The notes under the pieces: model-generated
What the model was told of the DNA's origin: nothing
What the model saw: the letters and a program-made list of their open reading frames with translations, nothing else
Databases searched by the model: none
Shown: positions 26,054 to 41,000 of the stretch, piece by piece
Layout of the letters: every line of letters starts with the position of its first letter
How positions within the stretch are numbered: the stretch's first letter is position 1
From: Halicephalobus mephisto
Lineage: Eukaryota; Nematoda; Chromadorea; Rhabditida; Panagrolaimidae
Direction: 5' to 3'
Assembly (NCBI GenBank): GCA_009193035.1
Contig: SWDT01000193.1
Coordinates: forward strand, 1 to 64,000
Length of the DNA stretch: 64,000 nt
Translations under genes and position numbers: made by a program

Positions 26054-29000
26054 ATGTCCATCGACGGAGATTTCCTCAGATCCGTCGAAGTCCGTTCCGA
26101 CGGCGAAGACGGCACTTTGGCGGCCCTTTTCTGCAAAACGGCTCTTTGCCCGGGGCACATTGTCGGTGTGATCGACAAGGTAGGTGGATATTCTTTAAAT
26201 ATTCATCCAGGAAATCTGGACGAACCTCAAACAATGAATATAAAATAGGGAGATTCTTATAAATTTTGGATTAATACTTGTTTGACACATGATCCCTCTC
26301 TAAATAAGGTTATCCCTTTCAAATAAGGTTATCCCAGTTGTTAGCCGAAATGAAACAGGTGGGACCCGTCTTGACCTTGCGCTTCCTGATTGACTCTGGC
26401 TTCCATTTTGACAACCACTCATGTCTTAGAACAACAATATGGCAGCGGCCTTCTTTCCGGTTCTGGAAGACAATGTATCCGAGAACATGAATGCAAACAG
26501 AAAACCCCTTCCCATTTAGTATTTTCACTTTTGTAGTACGGTAAGCCCGCAGGTGGGGCATCATGTCTTGGGTAATCACATTTTGTTATTCGATGAATTT
26601 AGGTTCTTGTCTCTATGGAAACCAACTTTGTTAACTGGTTCCTGGAGGAGTGGAAGAAGTTCTTCCATACTGTAGGAGGATAGACTAAGGTTAAAAAATA
26701 CCAACAACAATTTTCATCCATAATTGGGGTATATTGTGGCATCCAGAACAGAACGCCAAACGATAGAACACCTCTATTGCTAATTTTACTTATAATTTTC
26801 TTTATTAAAACTTAATAATTAACAATGAGGTTTATTTCAAACTCTAAAAATCAATAATAAAAATTCCAACATATTGTGGCATCCAGAACAGAACGCCAAA
26901 AGATACGATAGGAATATTTTCACATACAAAATCTCAAACCTTGTTAATTAAGGATTAAAGAAATTCTGTGGGATAACATACAGCGCTTTAGTCATAATTT
27001 AATAAAAGTGATGACATTGGGAATAAAACGCCAGAGTTTGGAATCAATAAGAAACCTTCGCCCTCAGGCTGTCTTTTTCTATGGAATAAGTCCAGAAGTG
27101 CACAATGGCAGTTTTGAATTAAAAAACACTTCCAATTCGTGCTGAGTTTTGTATTCAACTTTTTTCTTACTGTAGATCTTTTTTGGAAACAAATATCTCG
27201 ATACGAATTTGTCTCATTAACACCTGAATCATCTTTTACAAAAATATCATGGATTGGAATCTGCAGAACAATAAAAAGTTTTTGACATTTGGCTCAATTT
27301 CAACAAGTGGAACCCATCTGACAAGTCCATTGTCCCTGATTGACTTTGCTGTCATCGTCGGTCGCGCATTGTTGCAAATTGAAGAGCGCGAAGATGTCGG
27401 AAATTCATGTTTGCTAACGCGGCCATATCTCGAGAACGAAAGCAATCCGATTCATGAAAGTCAATTAACGGATCCATTTCGAGTAATTTTACATCTGTTG
27501 CGAAATATATTTCTCTTTTTAAAATTGATTATAAATACCATTTTTCCACGAAAGCAGTGTTCCAAACGTGATTCAGTCAAATACCGTAATCTCTTCATTT
27601 GTGGTCCATCGCTGAGTGGCTTGTGCGAGAGGGTCTCTTCTGCCTTCTTCGCATGTTCTCAACCAACCAGCTAGCCGGCAAAGTCATCCTTGACGCTCAA
27701 GTGGGGATCGTTTTATTCATTTTTGTTTGAGGATTTCTTCCCAATTGAGAAAGGTGAAAACAAAGAAAAATCTATCACGCAAAAGTACAAATTTAGTCTC
27801 CTCGGGAATATGGCAATTTTCGGATTTGTCCAATTGCGCATTTTGCCAAATCCACCTCGAAAGATGATTCTAAATTAATTCTTACAGTACAGGTGCAGTT
27901 AATTGAGTAGCCATATGGACTGGCTTGGGTTACCGCATCTGAGGACAAAAAGCAGGGATGAGTAAGATTGAGTGTTTTTCAGCACTGGATTTCTGTAGAA
28001 GGTTCTAGAATCCCCCAAGACATGGCGGAAGATTCTAGAATCTCTGAAAATACGGCAGAGAATTCTAAAACCTTTTAGAATATAATAGAAAATTTCAAAA
28101 CTTTTTAAAATACAATAGAAAATTTCAGAATCTTTTAAAATATGGCTGAAAATTTCAGAATCTTCCAGAATATAGTGGAAAATTTTAGAATTTCTGAAAA
28201 TACGATGGAAGATTCTAAAATTTTTTCATAATTTTAGATCAAATTTCATAGTCTATTAGAATATTAGAGTTTTTGGAGCCTTCTGAGATACTGTAGGAGC
28301 TTCTCAATATTCCTTAAAAGGTTTCAGATGTTTCTGAAGTCTTGAAATTTCTTAGATTTTCGGAGTTTTCCAGATTGCAGTGAAAATTTTTAAAATTATT
28401 TAAAATTGAAAATTCTGTAATTTAAAAAAAAAATTTCGTTGGGACAATTTTGCAAAAATTTTTATTTTTGTTTTTGATGACATTTTAGTAATTTAAAAAT
28501 GAGTTTTCTCTTCAAGACCCAAAAGAGATTTCAGAAGTCTTTGAACGAAAATCGCTAGTTTTAGTTCTTCGTTTTTATTCAGCGAGTTTCACTCAAGAGT
28601 CTCCGAAACTCCTACCATACTCTCGACAACGACCATCCCCTCAGGCCATCCTGCAAATCCAAACCTTTTCTTTCTCGTTTTTCTTTCGAAATAATTTCTG
28701 ACGGAGAATCTCCTTCGGAAGTCGTCAAAACCCGAAAAGCTTTGGACAAAGGCCCTGGTGAATCCCGCGGCTTCGTAATTGCGTTCTTTGCTTGCTTCAG
28801 TGCATCTTCTTTGGCCCACCTGAAGATGGATGGACCGCTTTCCGTTTCCGGTAATTCGCCTTTTGTCCTCCTTGCCTTCCAAAATTGCGACAACCGGGAT
28901 ATGCAAAAACAAACAGGAGACGTTTAGGGAAGAGTTTATGGACGTCTGTAAAGTGGACCGAGTTCTGAAGGGACCATTGCCTCAGGGATGACAAATCGAC

Positions 29001-32000
29001 AATAGATAGACCGAAATTCCCAAAATTGTCTCGAAGCAAAAAAACTATTCTAAAATAAAAATTACTTTTTTATTTAAAAACGAAAATTTTAAACATCTTC
29101 AAAAATTAAACATAATTTAAAAATTAACTTTTCGGTCTTAACACGAAAAATTCTAAAAAATTTACAAAGTTTTTTAAAAACAAATTTTTTAATTTTTAAA
29201 ATAGTTTTAAAAAAGTAATTTTAGAATGAAAATTTTTAAAAAAAGTAGTTTTAAAACGAAATTTTTTAATTTTTAAAATAGTTTTTTAATGAAAATTTTA
29301 GTTTTTTGGAAAAATTGGACTTTTGTAAAATCACTTTCTTACTGGAAATCCATTAACCCTTTTCCTCCATCAGAACCCACTTCTCGATCACTTGAAAAAC
29401 AAACAAAAATTAATCCAATCAACAGGACGGATTCAAAAAAGAAACAATACGGGAAGTCGGACCACAAAAGAGGGCACTTGACAGTTTTTTGGGGAAACTG
29501 TTTCGGCACTTGTCTGGTTAATGCCATTCGAGAACTCGGCATTCCTTTTTGATTACTCATTTCGGTAATTTGCGAGTTATGCAGGTGCCATGTTTGTCCA
29601 AAAAAGTCATGTCGAGGTCGGTAAAACTGTCGACATAAAAATTGAATTTTTGCACAATAATTAGGTTGACCACCCTGTCAGAATGTTGCGAGCAAACTGC
29701 AGGCTTTATTTTAATTGCAAAATTTTTATATGAAAACATAAAATTGATCGACTGGTGTAAATGTTGCGAGCAAACTGCAAATTTTACTTTGATGTCGAAA
29801 TTGTTATAAATACAAATACTTAAATACCAATCAGTCTGCCCCCATGTTGCGAGCAAACTGCAGATGTTATTTCGATTTCAATGTTGATCACTCTGTCAGA
29901 ATGCTGCGAGCAAACTGCAGATTTTACTTTGATGTCGAAATTGTTATAAATACAAATACTTAAATATCAACCGGCCTGCGCCCATGCTGCGAGCAAACTG
30001 CAGATTTTACTTTGATGTCGAAATTCTTATAGGACTTCTTGTTGAGTAATTTATATTATTTTGAAAAACTCGTTATGAAATGTGAATTTTAAAAATTTCA
30101 TTTCTAAAAATTAAAATTTTTAGAGTACGTGATTTTATAAGCATTTTTTAACAATTAAGGTTTCACAGTAAATTTGCAAAACACTAAAACGGATAAAAAT
30201 AATCCTGACACGAAAATAAAAAATAAGAAATATGATCTGAAGGTTTTCTTTTTCGTTTTGGTTTGTTTCAATAATAATTTTAAAATTGAAAATTGTTCTT
30301 TTTGGTCCCACCACGAATTTCGTTTTTTTTGATCCCGCCACGAATTTTGTTTTTTTGGTCCCGCAACGAATTTCGTTTTTTTTGGCCCTGCAACGAGTTT
30401 TGTTTTTTTTTGATCCCACCACGAATTTTGTTTTTTTTTTGGTCCCGCCACGAATTTTGTTTTTTTATTAAAGTTGTTTTTCTTCTTCGATTTCTACAGT
30501 AAACTATGGAGATTTAGTTTGAAAAATTTCGAAATTTATAATTTAACAAAAATGGAATATTTTATTAGGATTTTGTTAAATTTTTATTTTTCAAATTTTT
30601 TAAAATTTCGTAATTTTTGTCACTGCAAATCCCTGTATATTTGAAATGCATGGCCCGTACCTGAAGATGAAACAGAATAATCCAGAAGAAAAATGGAAGC
30701 CTTCTCGATTTCCGAAAAGAGTATTTATGAGGCTTGTTTGGATGGGGAGAAAGAAGCGGCCCGAGGGAAGCTGCTAATGATAATTGCATAGTGCAGCGAG
30801 CACCTGAGATTGGGGCTGTCTTGATGAAGACTCTTGTTAGGCTTCCTCCTGAACAAGTAGCTTCTTCAATATCTTGTGGTAATTTCAGTTTTCAAAATGA
30901 ATAAAATTGTGGGTAGTTGATGTTTCAAAATAGAAAAATACGTAACTTAAGAAATTTAAAATATTTATTTTTAAAGTTTAAAAAAATAAAACGCCAATTT
31001 TGCGGGAAAATGAAATTTAAAATTTGTATTTTTTACGAAATATTGTTGTTGATGATTTTTCGACTTGCATGTTGCCCGCAGATTAGACTTTATTTTTTGA
31101 TTTTTGAAATTCAAAAAAGTTTAATTACGTATATTTGGCCGAGTATTCCTGAATGCCAAATTTAGGCCAGGTATTAAAATTGGAATTATTAGTTTCAATA
31201 TTGTTCGCAAAGTACGTTTGATAATTTTTAAATTTTTATAAAACCAAAAAATTTATAATTTTGAATTTTTGGCGTGATGTTCTTGGATGCCAATTTCGTG
31301 TTAAATTTTAATAATCATTTTTATCAATGTTGCTCGCAGAGTGCGGTTGATAATTTTTTAGTTTTTATAAAATTAAAAAATTTATAATTTTGAATTTTTG
31401 GCGTGATGTTCTTGGATGCCAATTTCGTGTTAAATTTTAATAATCATTTTTATCAATGTTGCTCGCAAAGTGCAATTGATAATTTTTAGTTTTTCAAAAA
31501 CCTGTATTTCTTAATTTTTGACGTAATGTTATTAAAGTAAATTTTCGAGTGGAATTTTAATGATAAACTTTTCCCAATGTTGCTCGCAGAGTGCAATGAT
31601 GAAAATTAGTCAACTTTGATTACTGCTCTGATAATTCCCCAATTAGCTACCTCATGTTTCCCATGTCGGCACGGCTTCTCTGAATAAAAACACGACCTTT
31701 AGAGTCGAAATGTTTCTTTTTCATGAAAAAGCTGAAACTCCTCTTCTTTCCGAAAAGCAGTCTGGAAGAAAACAAAAAAGGATGTGCCGCTTTTTTTTCT
31801 GACACACCTTTGGCAAAAGGTGAAGCAAAATTATTAATGGCCAAATGTTGAAACGATATCTTTGGCCGTACAATGAGAGTGCCACTTTTCGTCCTGGGAG
31901 AAGCCTCGTAACCGGTCATCTTTCAAAAAAAAATTGATTTTTAAATAAAAAGTTTTATAACAAAAAACCGAATTTTAAAAAATAAATATTTCCGCGATGA

Positions 32001-35000
32001 GATATAACTTAATTTAGAAATTTATTAATTTGAAAATTATTTGTTATTTTCGGATTACTGTAGTTTTTTGAAATTTTATCTAGGTTTTGTTTTGAAATCT
32101 TAGGTTACTGTAATATTTGAAAAAATTTACAAAAATACTTAATTTTTTGAAATTTTATCTAGGTTTTGTTTTGACATCTTAGGTTACTGTAATAGTTTAA
32201 AAAATCTTAAAGATACTATTTTTTAAATTTTTATTTTTGGTTCGAAATCTAATTTTTCGTTTTGAAATCTTAGGTTACTGTAATATTTGAAAAAATCCAC
32301 AAAAATACTTAATTTTTTGAAATTTTATCTGGTTTTTGTTTTGAAATCTTAGGTTACTGTAATAGTTTAAAAAATTTACAAAAATACTTAATTTTTTGAA
32401 TTTTTTGAAATTTTTATTTTTTCGTTTTAGGATTAATTTTTATGTTGAGGTTTTGGGTTACTGTAGCATTTTAAGAAATTTACAAAGATACTGTGTTTTT
32501 TGAAATTTTTTTGCTTCGAAATCTAGTTTTTCTAATTTTTTGTTTTGAAACCTTAGATTACTGTAATGTTTGAAATATACACATAAATACTCTATTTTTT
32601 GTTTTTGTTTTTGGTTTGAAATTAAATTCTCTCAATTTTGGTGTCAGAATCCAAGATTTTGCTTTTCTTCCAAAATCCATTTTTTAACTTTGACAATCCC
32701 TTGTTTGTCAAAAATTCATCTTGTAAATCTTGTTATTAATTTACTTTTTAGGAAAGTGAAGATAATGACCAAAATGCCTTATTGTTGTTGAGTCTGATTC
32801 GTCCGCAAAAGGAAGGCCCGGAGGAAGCAATTAACATTACTGTTCGGCGCATCGAATCCACGGTGAGTCTTTCCAATTTCGTTCGGCGCTTCCTCATCTC
32901 TGGAAGCAACCAGCGGCTCATGATTAGAACCGTTGCTAAGACAATCGGAACCAGTGCCATAATAATTTGTTCCGTTAGGTGGGAAATTTCTCATTTTATC
33001 CAAAATGTGCAACTGGTAATTTTGGATGAAAAGTGTCCAAAGAACGATGGCACTTTGGTTGACCAGAGAAAACTGGATTCAGAATCCCCCGAACCCGTCT
33101 AGTTCGCTCTGACAACGCACCTGAAACCACTGTCCTGCCAATCCTCTTGCTCACTGGTCCCGCGAAGAAACTAATTTTTAAACTTGTCAAAACTGACTTC
33201 CTCCTTTAAAAATTTAAAAATTAAGAATTTTTTATTTTTGAATTATTTATTTCGCAATTGTTTCGTTTCATTCCTGAAAGATTCCCACCTACAGTACTCC
33301 CAGTAGATCAAAGCCCCCTCGCCGCCCTCTCGAACCCGATCGTTGCTCAATTCGGTGTTTGCAGATTTACGTCCAGACGGCACGAGGGATCGAGCCCGAA
33401 GAGCGGCTCGTGAGCAACAAGTGGATAATCGGGCCGGAGTCTGAAATGACCTCTGAAGCAGAACAAGAACGTCAAGATCAGGAGGAACGGGAGAGAATTT
33501 TGAGACAGTTCAGAAAACGAAAATCTCTCAAAGTGTCGAAATCAGAAATCACTTCAACCAAAGAAAATAAAAACGAAAATGAAGACAACGATCGTAAAAA
33601 GTAGGTTTATTTTTATTTTCTATGGATTTTGAGGTTTCGTGTCGAGACATGAGTTGTTGAATTTTCGCTCTAAAACCATTAACATGATTTTTTTGAAATT
33701 TTATTTTAAACTTTTTTCGCTCTCAGACCATCCAATATTGCTCTCAAGATTTTTTAATTTTTCGTGTTGGGACAATTTTTAATTTTTCGTGCTAAGACAA
33801 TTTTCAATTTTTCGTGTTGGGACAAAGGAATTTTTAAATCTACTTTTTTCGCTTTAAGATTATCCAATATTCCCTTTAAGATTTTTTTAATTTTTCGTGT
33901 TGGAATATGTGAGTTTTTAAATTAAATTTTTTCGTTAAAAATCAGTATTTTTTCTTGAGAAATTTTATTTTTTCTTAGTTGAGATAATTACTTTATAGTT
34001 TTGTGTGCTGAGACATGTGAATTGTTAAATTAAATTTTCGTTCTAAGACTACTCACAATAATTTCCTTAAGATTTTTATTTAACTTTCTTCGTGTTAAGA
34101 CCATTAATTATTGACTTTTCTTGTTAAGACAAAGGAGTTTTTAACTTACTTTTTCGTGTCAAGACCATTAATTTTTGACTTTTCTCGTTAAGACAAAGGA
34201 GTTTTTAACTTACTTTTTCGTGTTAAGACCATTAACTTTTAAGTTTTTTTGTTAAGACAAAGGAGTTTTTAAACCAACTTTTTCGTGTCAAGACCATTAA
34301 TTTCCAATATTTCGTATCAGAACGAACACCTCTTAGTTTCTTCCAAACTTTCCCAACGATGATGAATCAAAGTTTCCTTATCGTAATTATGTATTTCTAA
34401 ACATGGTCATCATTGGCGAATTGAAATTTCGAAAAATTTGTCAGACCATTTATGAAATTAAAATTTGTTTTTAAAATTTTTCTTTCAAACAAAACCTAAG
34501 ATTTCACATTTTTCCAAATAAAAAATGCTTTTTCGTGGTGAAATTATTTCTACACTACAATAGTACTGTAAAACCAGAATTACGGTAGAATTTCCAAAAT
34601 TAATTTTTTTAGGAATTTTAATTTTTTATCAAAATTGTATAAAATTAAAATTTATTATTCAAAAATTAAAAAAAATGAAATTTATTATTTAAAAATTAAA
34701 AATTAAAAAAATTTAAATTCATTATTTAAAAATTTTTTCATTAAAAAAAATCGTTAAAATCCGATTTTTAATACAATTTTTGATAAATTTGCGTTTCAGA
34801 ATTTTTTTTATCAGATTTTCTGACTATTTATTAAAATTAAAATTATTTGTATTTTTTATTAAAAAAAGAAACTGTATTTTTGACATTTTCTCCGATTTTT
34901 TTCTTTTTTATAAAAAGAAATCACTGTAAGCATTTATTTTTTTTTTTTTGTTTTTTAAAAAAAGAATTTTCAAAAATTTTGCAATAGATTTTTTGTTTTT

Positions 35001-38000
35001 ATTTTTGGGATTTAGCTGCTTAAGTAAATTACTGGATTTTGACATGACAGATCATGGTCGAATTTAAAAATAAAAAAATAAAAAATTATTTTTTCTAATT
35101 TAAAATTAAATTTTATTTTTTCGATTTTTATAAAAAAATTAAAAATTATTTTTGATAAAATTTTTATTTTTTTTTAAATTTAAATTGATTTTTTTTTTCA
35201 TTTCGATTTAAAAACAAAAATAATCTTCTTTATTTAAAAAATTAATAATTTTCGATTTTTAAAGAAAATTAAATCGATTTTTTTAAATTTTAAATTTTTA
35301 AACAGCGTGTGATTGGAATTCGGAAGAAATCTGAGAAAGTGGTTTCTACTACAGTATACGGTAATTTGCGAAAATGCCGCTGTTTTCGAATGGAGGATGA
35401 GGGGATGGGAATGGTTATTTCGACATTTTAATCGGATGGCTTGCTGAGAAGGTCAGGGTTTAGTTCTTCAGACGTTTCATCACAGAAACGATAATTCTGC
35501 AAAGCCTGGTTGGCAGACTAACATACTGTACTTTTTTAAATTCCTAAAATTAAAAAAATTATAAATTCTTAAGATTAAAAAAAACTTAAATTTCTAAATT
35601 AAAAAAATTAGAAATTTTTAAAATTAAAAAAAATTAGAAATTTCTAAAATAAAAAAATTTAAATTTTTAAAATTAAAAAAAAATTAGAAATTCTTAAAAT
35701 AAAAAAAATTAAAAATTCTTAAAATTAAAAAAATTAGAAATTTCTAAAATTAAAAAATCATAAATTTTTAAAATAGAAAAAATTAAAAAGAACTTTGAAT
35801 TTTTTAAATTTAAAACTTTTTCTTTAATTTTGACAAAAATTATTAATCTTATTTTTTAAAATATTTTACTAGAAATTTCCTCTGTAAATTTGTGATTAAA
35901 AAGTGACTTTGGCATTCAGAACATAACGCTAAAAAAGGAAAATTCTCAATATTATTTGGAGATACTTCAATAAAAATATTTTACTTTTGGCTTTATAAAT
36001 ATCTTTGGCGTTGTGGATACTTTGTCAAAAATATTTTTGGCGTTGTGGATACTTAGCCAAACTTTTCTGGCGTTATGTTTTTCTTCGCCAAAGTTCTTTT
36101 TGGTATTGTGGATACTTAGCCAAACTTTTTCTGGCGTTATGTTTGTCTTCGCCAAAGTTCTTTTTGGCGTTGTGGATACTTAGCCAAACTTTTCTGGCGT
36201 TATATTCCTTTTCGCCAAAGTTCTTTTTGGCGTTGTGGATACTTAGCCAAAGTCTTTAGATTTTTTTCATTAATCGTCCCTTCTGAACGTTTTGCCAAAG
36301 ATCTTTTTATTTTCGACATAATTCGAAAAAGTTGATGTTTATTTTTTTCTATTTTTTACGCTCTTAATAATTATGTAATTCCAAATAACTCTTTTCGAAT
36401 CGAAATCCACTTGGATAACCCATTGGAAGTGAAATCTCAAAATCGAATGCGGAAAGAATTGCGTCTTTAATCCTTTATCCGCGGAACCGTGTTTTTGAAG
36501 AACGAGAAGGTGCAAATGAAAGGGAGAGTGATGACTAGATCAAGCGTCGCCTCAGGAACCGGCGATATCTTTCCGGATGAAAGGGAAAATCTCGAAACGC
36601 CAAAGCGCATCCTACTTCTCCAAAAATTCAGATTATTTTTTCCAACTTTCACTTTTCAATCGGTGTCAATTTCAATTTGTTTGTAAAAAAGTGCCAAAAT
36701 GCCCCCAAGGCAAAAGGCACTTGACCGTGCTCCCCAGGTGACGAAGTGACCTCAAACGACTCTCATGTAAGAGGGAAATGTATCCGTCTCCAAGCCGATT
36801 TCCGGACTTTCAGTTGAAATGAGTTCTTCCCGTACTTGGGTCTATTTTCATAATTCACGAATAGCAAAAATTTGATGGTTCTGGAAAAATCTTAGTTATT
36901 ATAAAAATTAAAAACGTTTCGTTACGAAAATTTCCTTTATTTTTCGAGGTCCCGAGAAGAAAGTTTTCTTTTTTTATTTTATGTTTATTGTAATAATTAT
37001 AGAAAAATTGAGTTTTAATTTTGTCGAAATTTAGAAAAATATTAATAGAAAATTAAAAAAATAGTCCCACCACGAAAGTTGTTTTTTTGTAGTTTTCTGA
37101 TGTAATTGTTATTATTTATTAACTTTATACATACAGTAAATATTAAAAAGTAATTTTCTTCGTAGGAACTGAGAAAATTAAAAAAATAGTCCCACCACGA
37201 AAATTGTTTTTTTGTAGTTTTCTGATGTAATTGTTATTATTTATTAACTTTATGCATACAGTAAACATTAAAAGGTAATTTTCTTCGTAGGAACTGAGAA
37301 AATTAAAAAATAGTCCTACCACGAAAATTGTTTTTTTGTGGTTTTTCATTTTTTTAAATTTTTTAAATTAATCATGTTTAAATTATTTAGTTAATTGTAA
37401 AATGGCGAATTAGTTTTGTTAGTTTTGTCGTGGATGTTTTCAACTTGATCAGTTTGAGGATAGTCTTCGTCTTAATCCATCCCTTACAGTTTTGCCGAAA
37501 TTTGATTTATTTTGTATTTCATTTTTAAAAAGGAGAGTCACTTTCGCTACTTTCGATTTCACTTTATTTTCTGCTCAATTATCGGGATGAAGAGTCGTCT
37601 TCCATGCGAGCGTTCCACTGACCCATATTGCGCCACTTTCTGCGTGAAATCCGCTGTTTCTCTTCATCGAAAAAAATAACGGAAAACGCGCAATGGTCAT
37701 CATAATCAAGTCTTCTTCCATTTCCTTTCACGTAACACGTTCCATTGAAAGTGAAAAGATAGAAAAACTTCGATTTTCATCCTGAAAACAAAAAAAGCAT
37801 CGACACGCCTATTTGAAATTATTCGAATCGCCTATTTTTTGATTTCTGGACAACCTAGAGTAGATGGATGATTGATGAAGATGTTCTTGGTTTCGTCGAA
37901 GAGGTTCTATGTTGTAAAAAATTAATGAAATTTTCGGAAATTTTACAATTCCAAACTTACAGTACATAAAAATAAACCGATTTTTATTAATAATCTCACT

Positions 38001-41000
38001 AATGGTTCTGACGCGAAAATCCTTTTTTACTTAGTTCTCAACACGAAAATTCCATATTTCCTAACTGGAAAAAATTGCCATTTTTAATTTTTGCATGTAA
38101 ATAGCCCGAGTTCGATGTTCTTAGTTGTCCAGATGTCTCGACGCGAAAATGGAAATTTTAGTTATTTTTGGGATTTAACCGGATGTGGATGAAATTTCTG
38201 TTTCAGCGGTGTCCCAGAAGACTCCTGTTCTCAAGAGGACCTGAAGTTCAACCCCTTCGCTTCGATCTCAGCTCTCGTCGCCGCAGCTGCTGCCGCTTCT
38301 GGATTCAGCAATCAAAGTGACGACGAAGAAGAGGAAGAACCAGAAGAGGAACCAGAAGAAGATTCTGGAGGTGAAGAAGCTGGTTCGTCCAACGATCGAA
38401 ATTCTAACTCCAACGTCGACAAAAAAGACAATTTAGTCGGGGGCGCCCAGCAGTACCCCCACCAGTGTACCCTCTGTCCGAAAAGCTTCTCTTCTGCTAG
38501 GTAGGTTTCTACAGTAATTATGAAACAAAATTTGCATATTTAAATTTTAAAAATCAGAAAATTTTTTAATTTAAAAAAATAGAAAATAATTTTTATAAAA
38601 ATTAAATAACTTTTTTAATTAAAAAATAATCTAAAATTAAATGTTTTATTTTTGGTAATTTTTAAAATGATTTCTAATTTATATAGATTTAGTTTTTTTA
38701 ATAAATATTAAAATAAATTTAGTATTTTTGAATTAGAATGATTTTTTTATATTTTTATAATTTTCGATGTTTTTAAAATTACGGTAGTTTTTAAATTAAA
38801 TAGATTTTCTTGAAATTACTGTAGTTTTAATTTTTTATGATTTTATTACTGTGGAGATTACGGTCATTTTTAAATCAAGTTAATTTCATTGGAAATTACT
38901 GTAATTTTTAATTTTTAATTTAGTGGACTGAAGCAACATAGTCACATCCACTGTACTACTAAGCCGTTCCGCTGTAACGTGTGCAACAAGGCCTACACAC
39001 AGTTTTCAAACTTGTGTCGCCACAGAAAGACGCATACTGTAAGTTTGATTATTTGCATTTTCCGAAGAAAAATTATTTCAATGAATTTTCTTTAAAAATA
39101 GAAATTGTAGAAGTTAATTTTGTGAATATAGTGTTGGGACCAAAAATTGATTTTTGTACTTTTTAGAAGTCAGGATGAATTTTGTGGAATTTGAATTTTC
39201 GGAATTTCAGAATTAGGAAATTTCAGAATTATCGTGTTAAGATAAAAAAGCAGTTGTTGGGGTCTTGAAGGGAAATCTACAAAAGTTATTTTTGAAGACT
39301 TGAGATTATATAAAGTTTATTTTTTATGATATCTGATTAGAAATTATGGTTTTTTTCAGGACAACCTCTCATGTTCAAACTGCAACCAGACGTTTCCGAA
39401 TCAGTCAAGTTTAGCGAAACACAAAAGTCTCTGTGATTTGGCCATGATGTACAAGCCGTTGAATGCGGCTATGATGGACCCTAATTTCCTTGCCATGATG
39501 AACCCCGGGATGGTCCCCTCTACTCAACTCCATCAACAACAGTTTGCTTCTCTGATGGCCATGATGCAGATGCAACTCGCTGCGGGACACGGCCAGCACC
39601 TCCCGACCATGGTCCATCCCCATCTGCCCCAGATGGGCTTGTTCGGGAACTTCCAGGACCCGATGATGCTGAAAGTCGAGGGGAACATGGGGATGAGCCT
39701 CAGGGGAAGCGACACTGAATCCAGTCCCAGGAGTCTGGAAAGACGGAGTCCGATAGATTTGAAAAACAGCAGTTCCCCAGGGTCCGTGACGACTACGGAG
39801 ACCTCCCATCAGAATCTGCCTTTGTCCCCTCTGAATCTCACAACGAAATCAGAAGATTCAGAGGAGTACGTCTGTGTCGACGGAGACACCCCTTGTTCCT
39901 CGACTTCCGTGATCCAATCCACGGCTTCTTCTGTCATCAACAACAACAACGAAGAGGGGAAAATCCCGAAGAAGGAGTCCCCGGGGGTCCTCCCTAAGGA
40001 CTCCTCCACTTTCCCGGAAATCAACCCGATGATGAACCCCTTCAACGCCGGGGCTTTCTTCTCTATGCTCCATCGGAACCCCTTCGGCCCCCCTCCCGCC
40101 GGGAATTACATGGGAGGACTTCTACAGGCGTTCCATCCCCCCTCTAGTATCCCCACCTCCATCCCCCCCAAGCTCAACCCGATAAACAACGTCCCGACGA
40201 ATATCCCCAGAGGCAGCAAAGAGAGATACACTTGTAGATACTGCAGCAAAGTATTCCCCAGATCCGCCAATCTGACTCGGCATCTGAGGACTCACACCGG
40301 AGAGCAACCGTACAAAGTAAGTTTGACGCAATGCTCCAAAAAAGATACATGACATATAACGTATGAATACATTAAAGCAGTTCTGATGTGTTGGATATAT
40401 TTAATATATCGAAGGATTATATAGATATATCGATACATTAAAACGATTCTGATGTATCAGATATATTATATTCAATATACCGCTATATTGAAACGTCTTT
40501 TATATATCAGACATATTACATCTAATATATCGATATATTCAGCGTAGTATCATCATATTATATGCAATATATCGATACATTGAAACGATTCTGATTCATC
40601 AGATATATTATATTCAATGTATCGATATATTAGATTGATATCGATGCATTGTATTTAGAGTACCGCTATATTGAAACGTCTTTTATATATGAGACATATT
40701 ACATCTAATATATCGATATATTCAGTGTAATATCAACATATTATATGTAATATATCGATACATTGAAACGATTCTGATTTATCAGATATATTATATGCAA
40801 TATATCGATATATTGAAACGGTTATAATGTACTTATATATCAAGTTGATATCAGTACATTGTATTTAGTATATCGATAAATCAAAAACAATGCATTTGAT
40901 ACATCTGAATCATTTTAATGCACTTTTTTGGAAATAATTCCCGAAATTTTCAAAAATTAAAATTCTTACTTCTAACTTAAAAAAATAATTCTATAGTTTT

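Noticed and set aside
28589..28927. Overlapping frames of 61-107 codons in egl-43 intron 1
   Set aside because: Three frames on both strands cover the same bases; none joins the egl-43 exons in phase.
30135..30502. Lys- and Phe-rich frames of 60-98 codons
   Set aside because: They are direct translations of the poly-T/CCCGCCACGAA minisatellite.
36005..36259. 84-codon frame rich in CGYLAKLF
   Set aside because: Translation of a 60-bp tandem repeat in an intron.
39411..40355. Minus-strand frames opposite egl-43 exon 6
   Set aside because: Shadows of the coding exon; the plus frame carries zinc fingers and in-phase splice sites.
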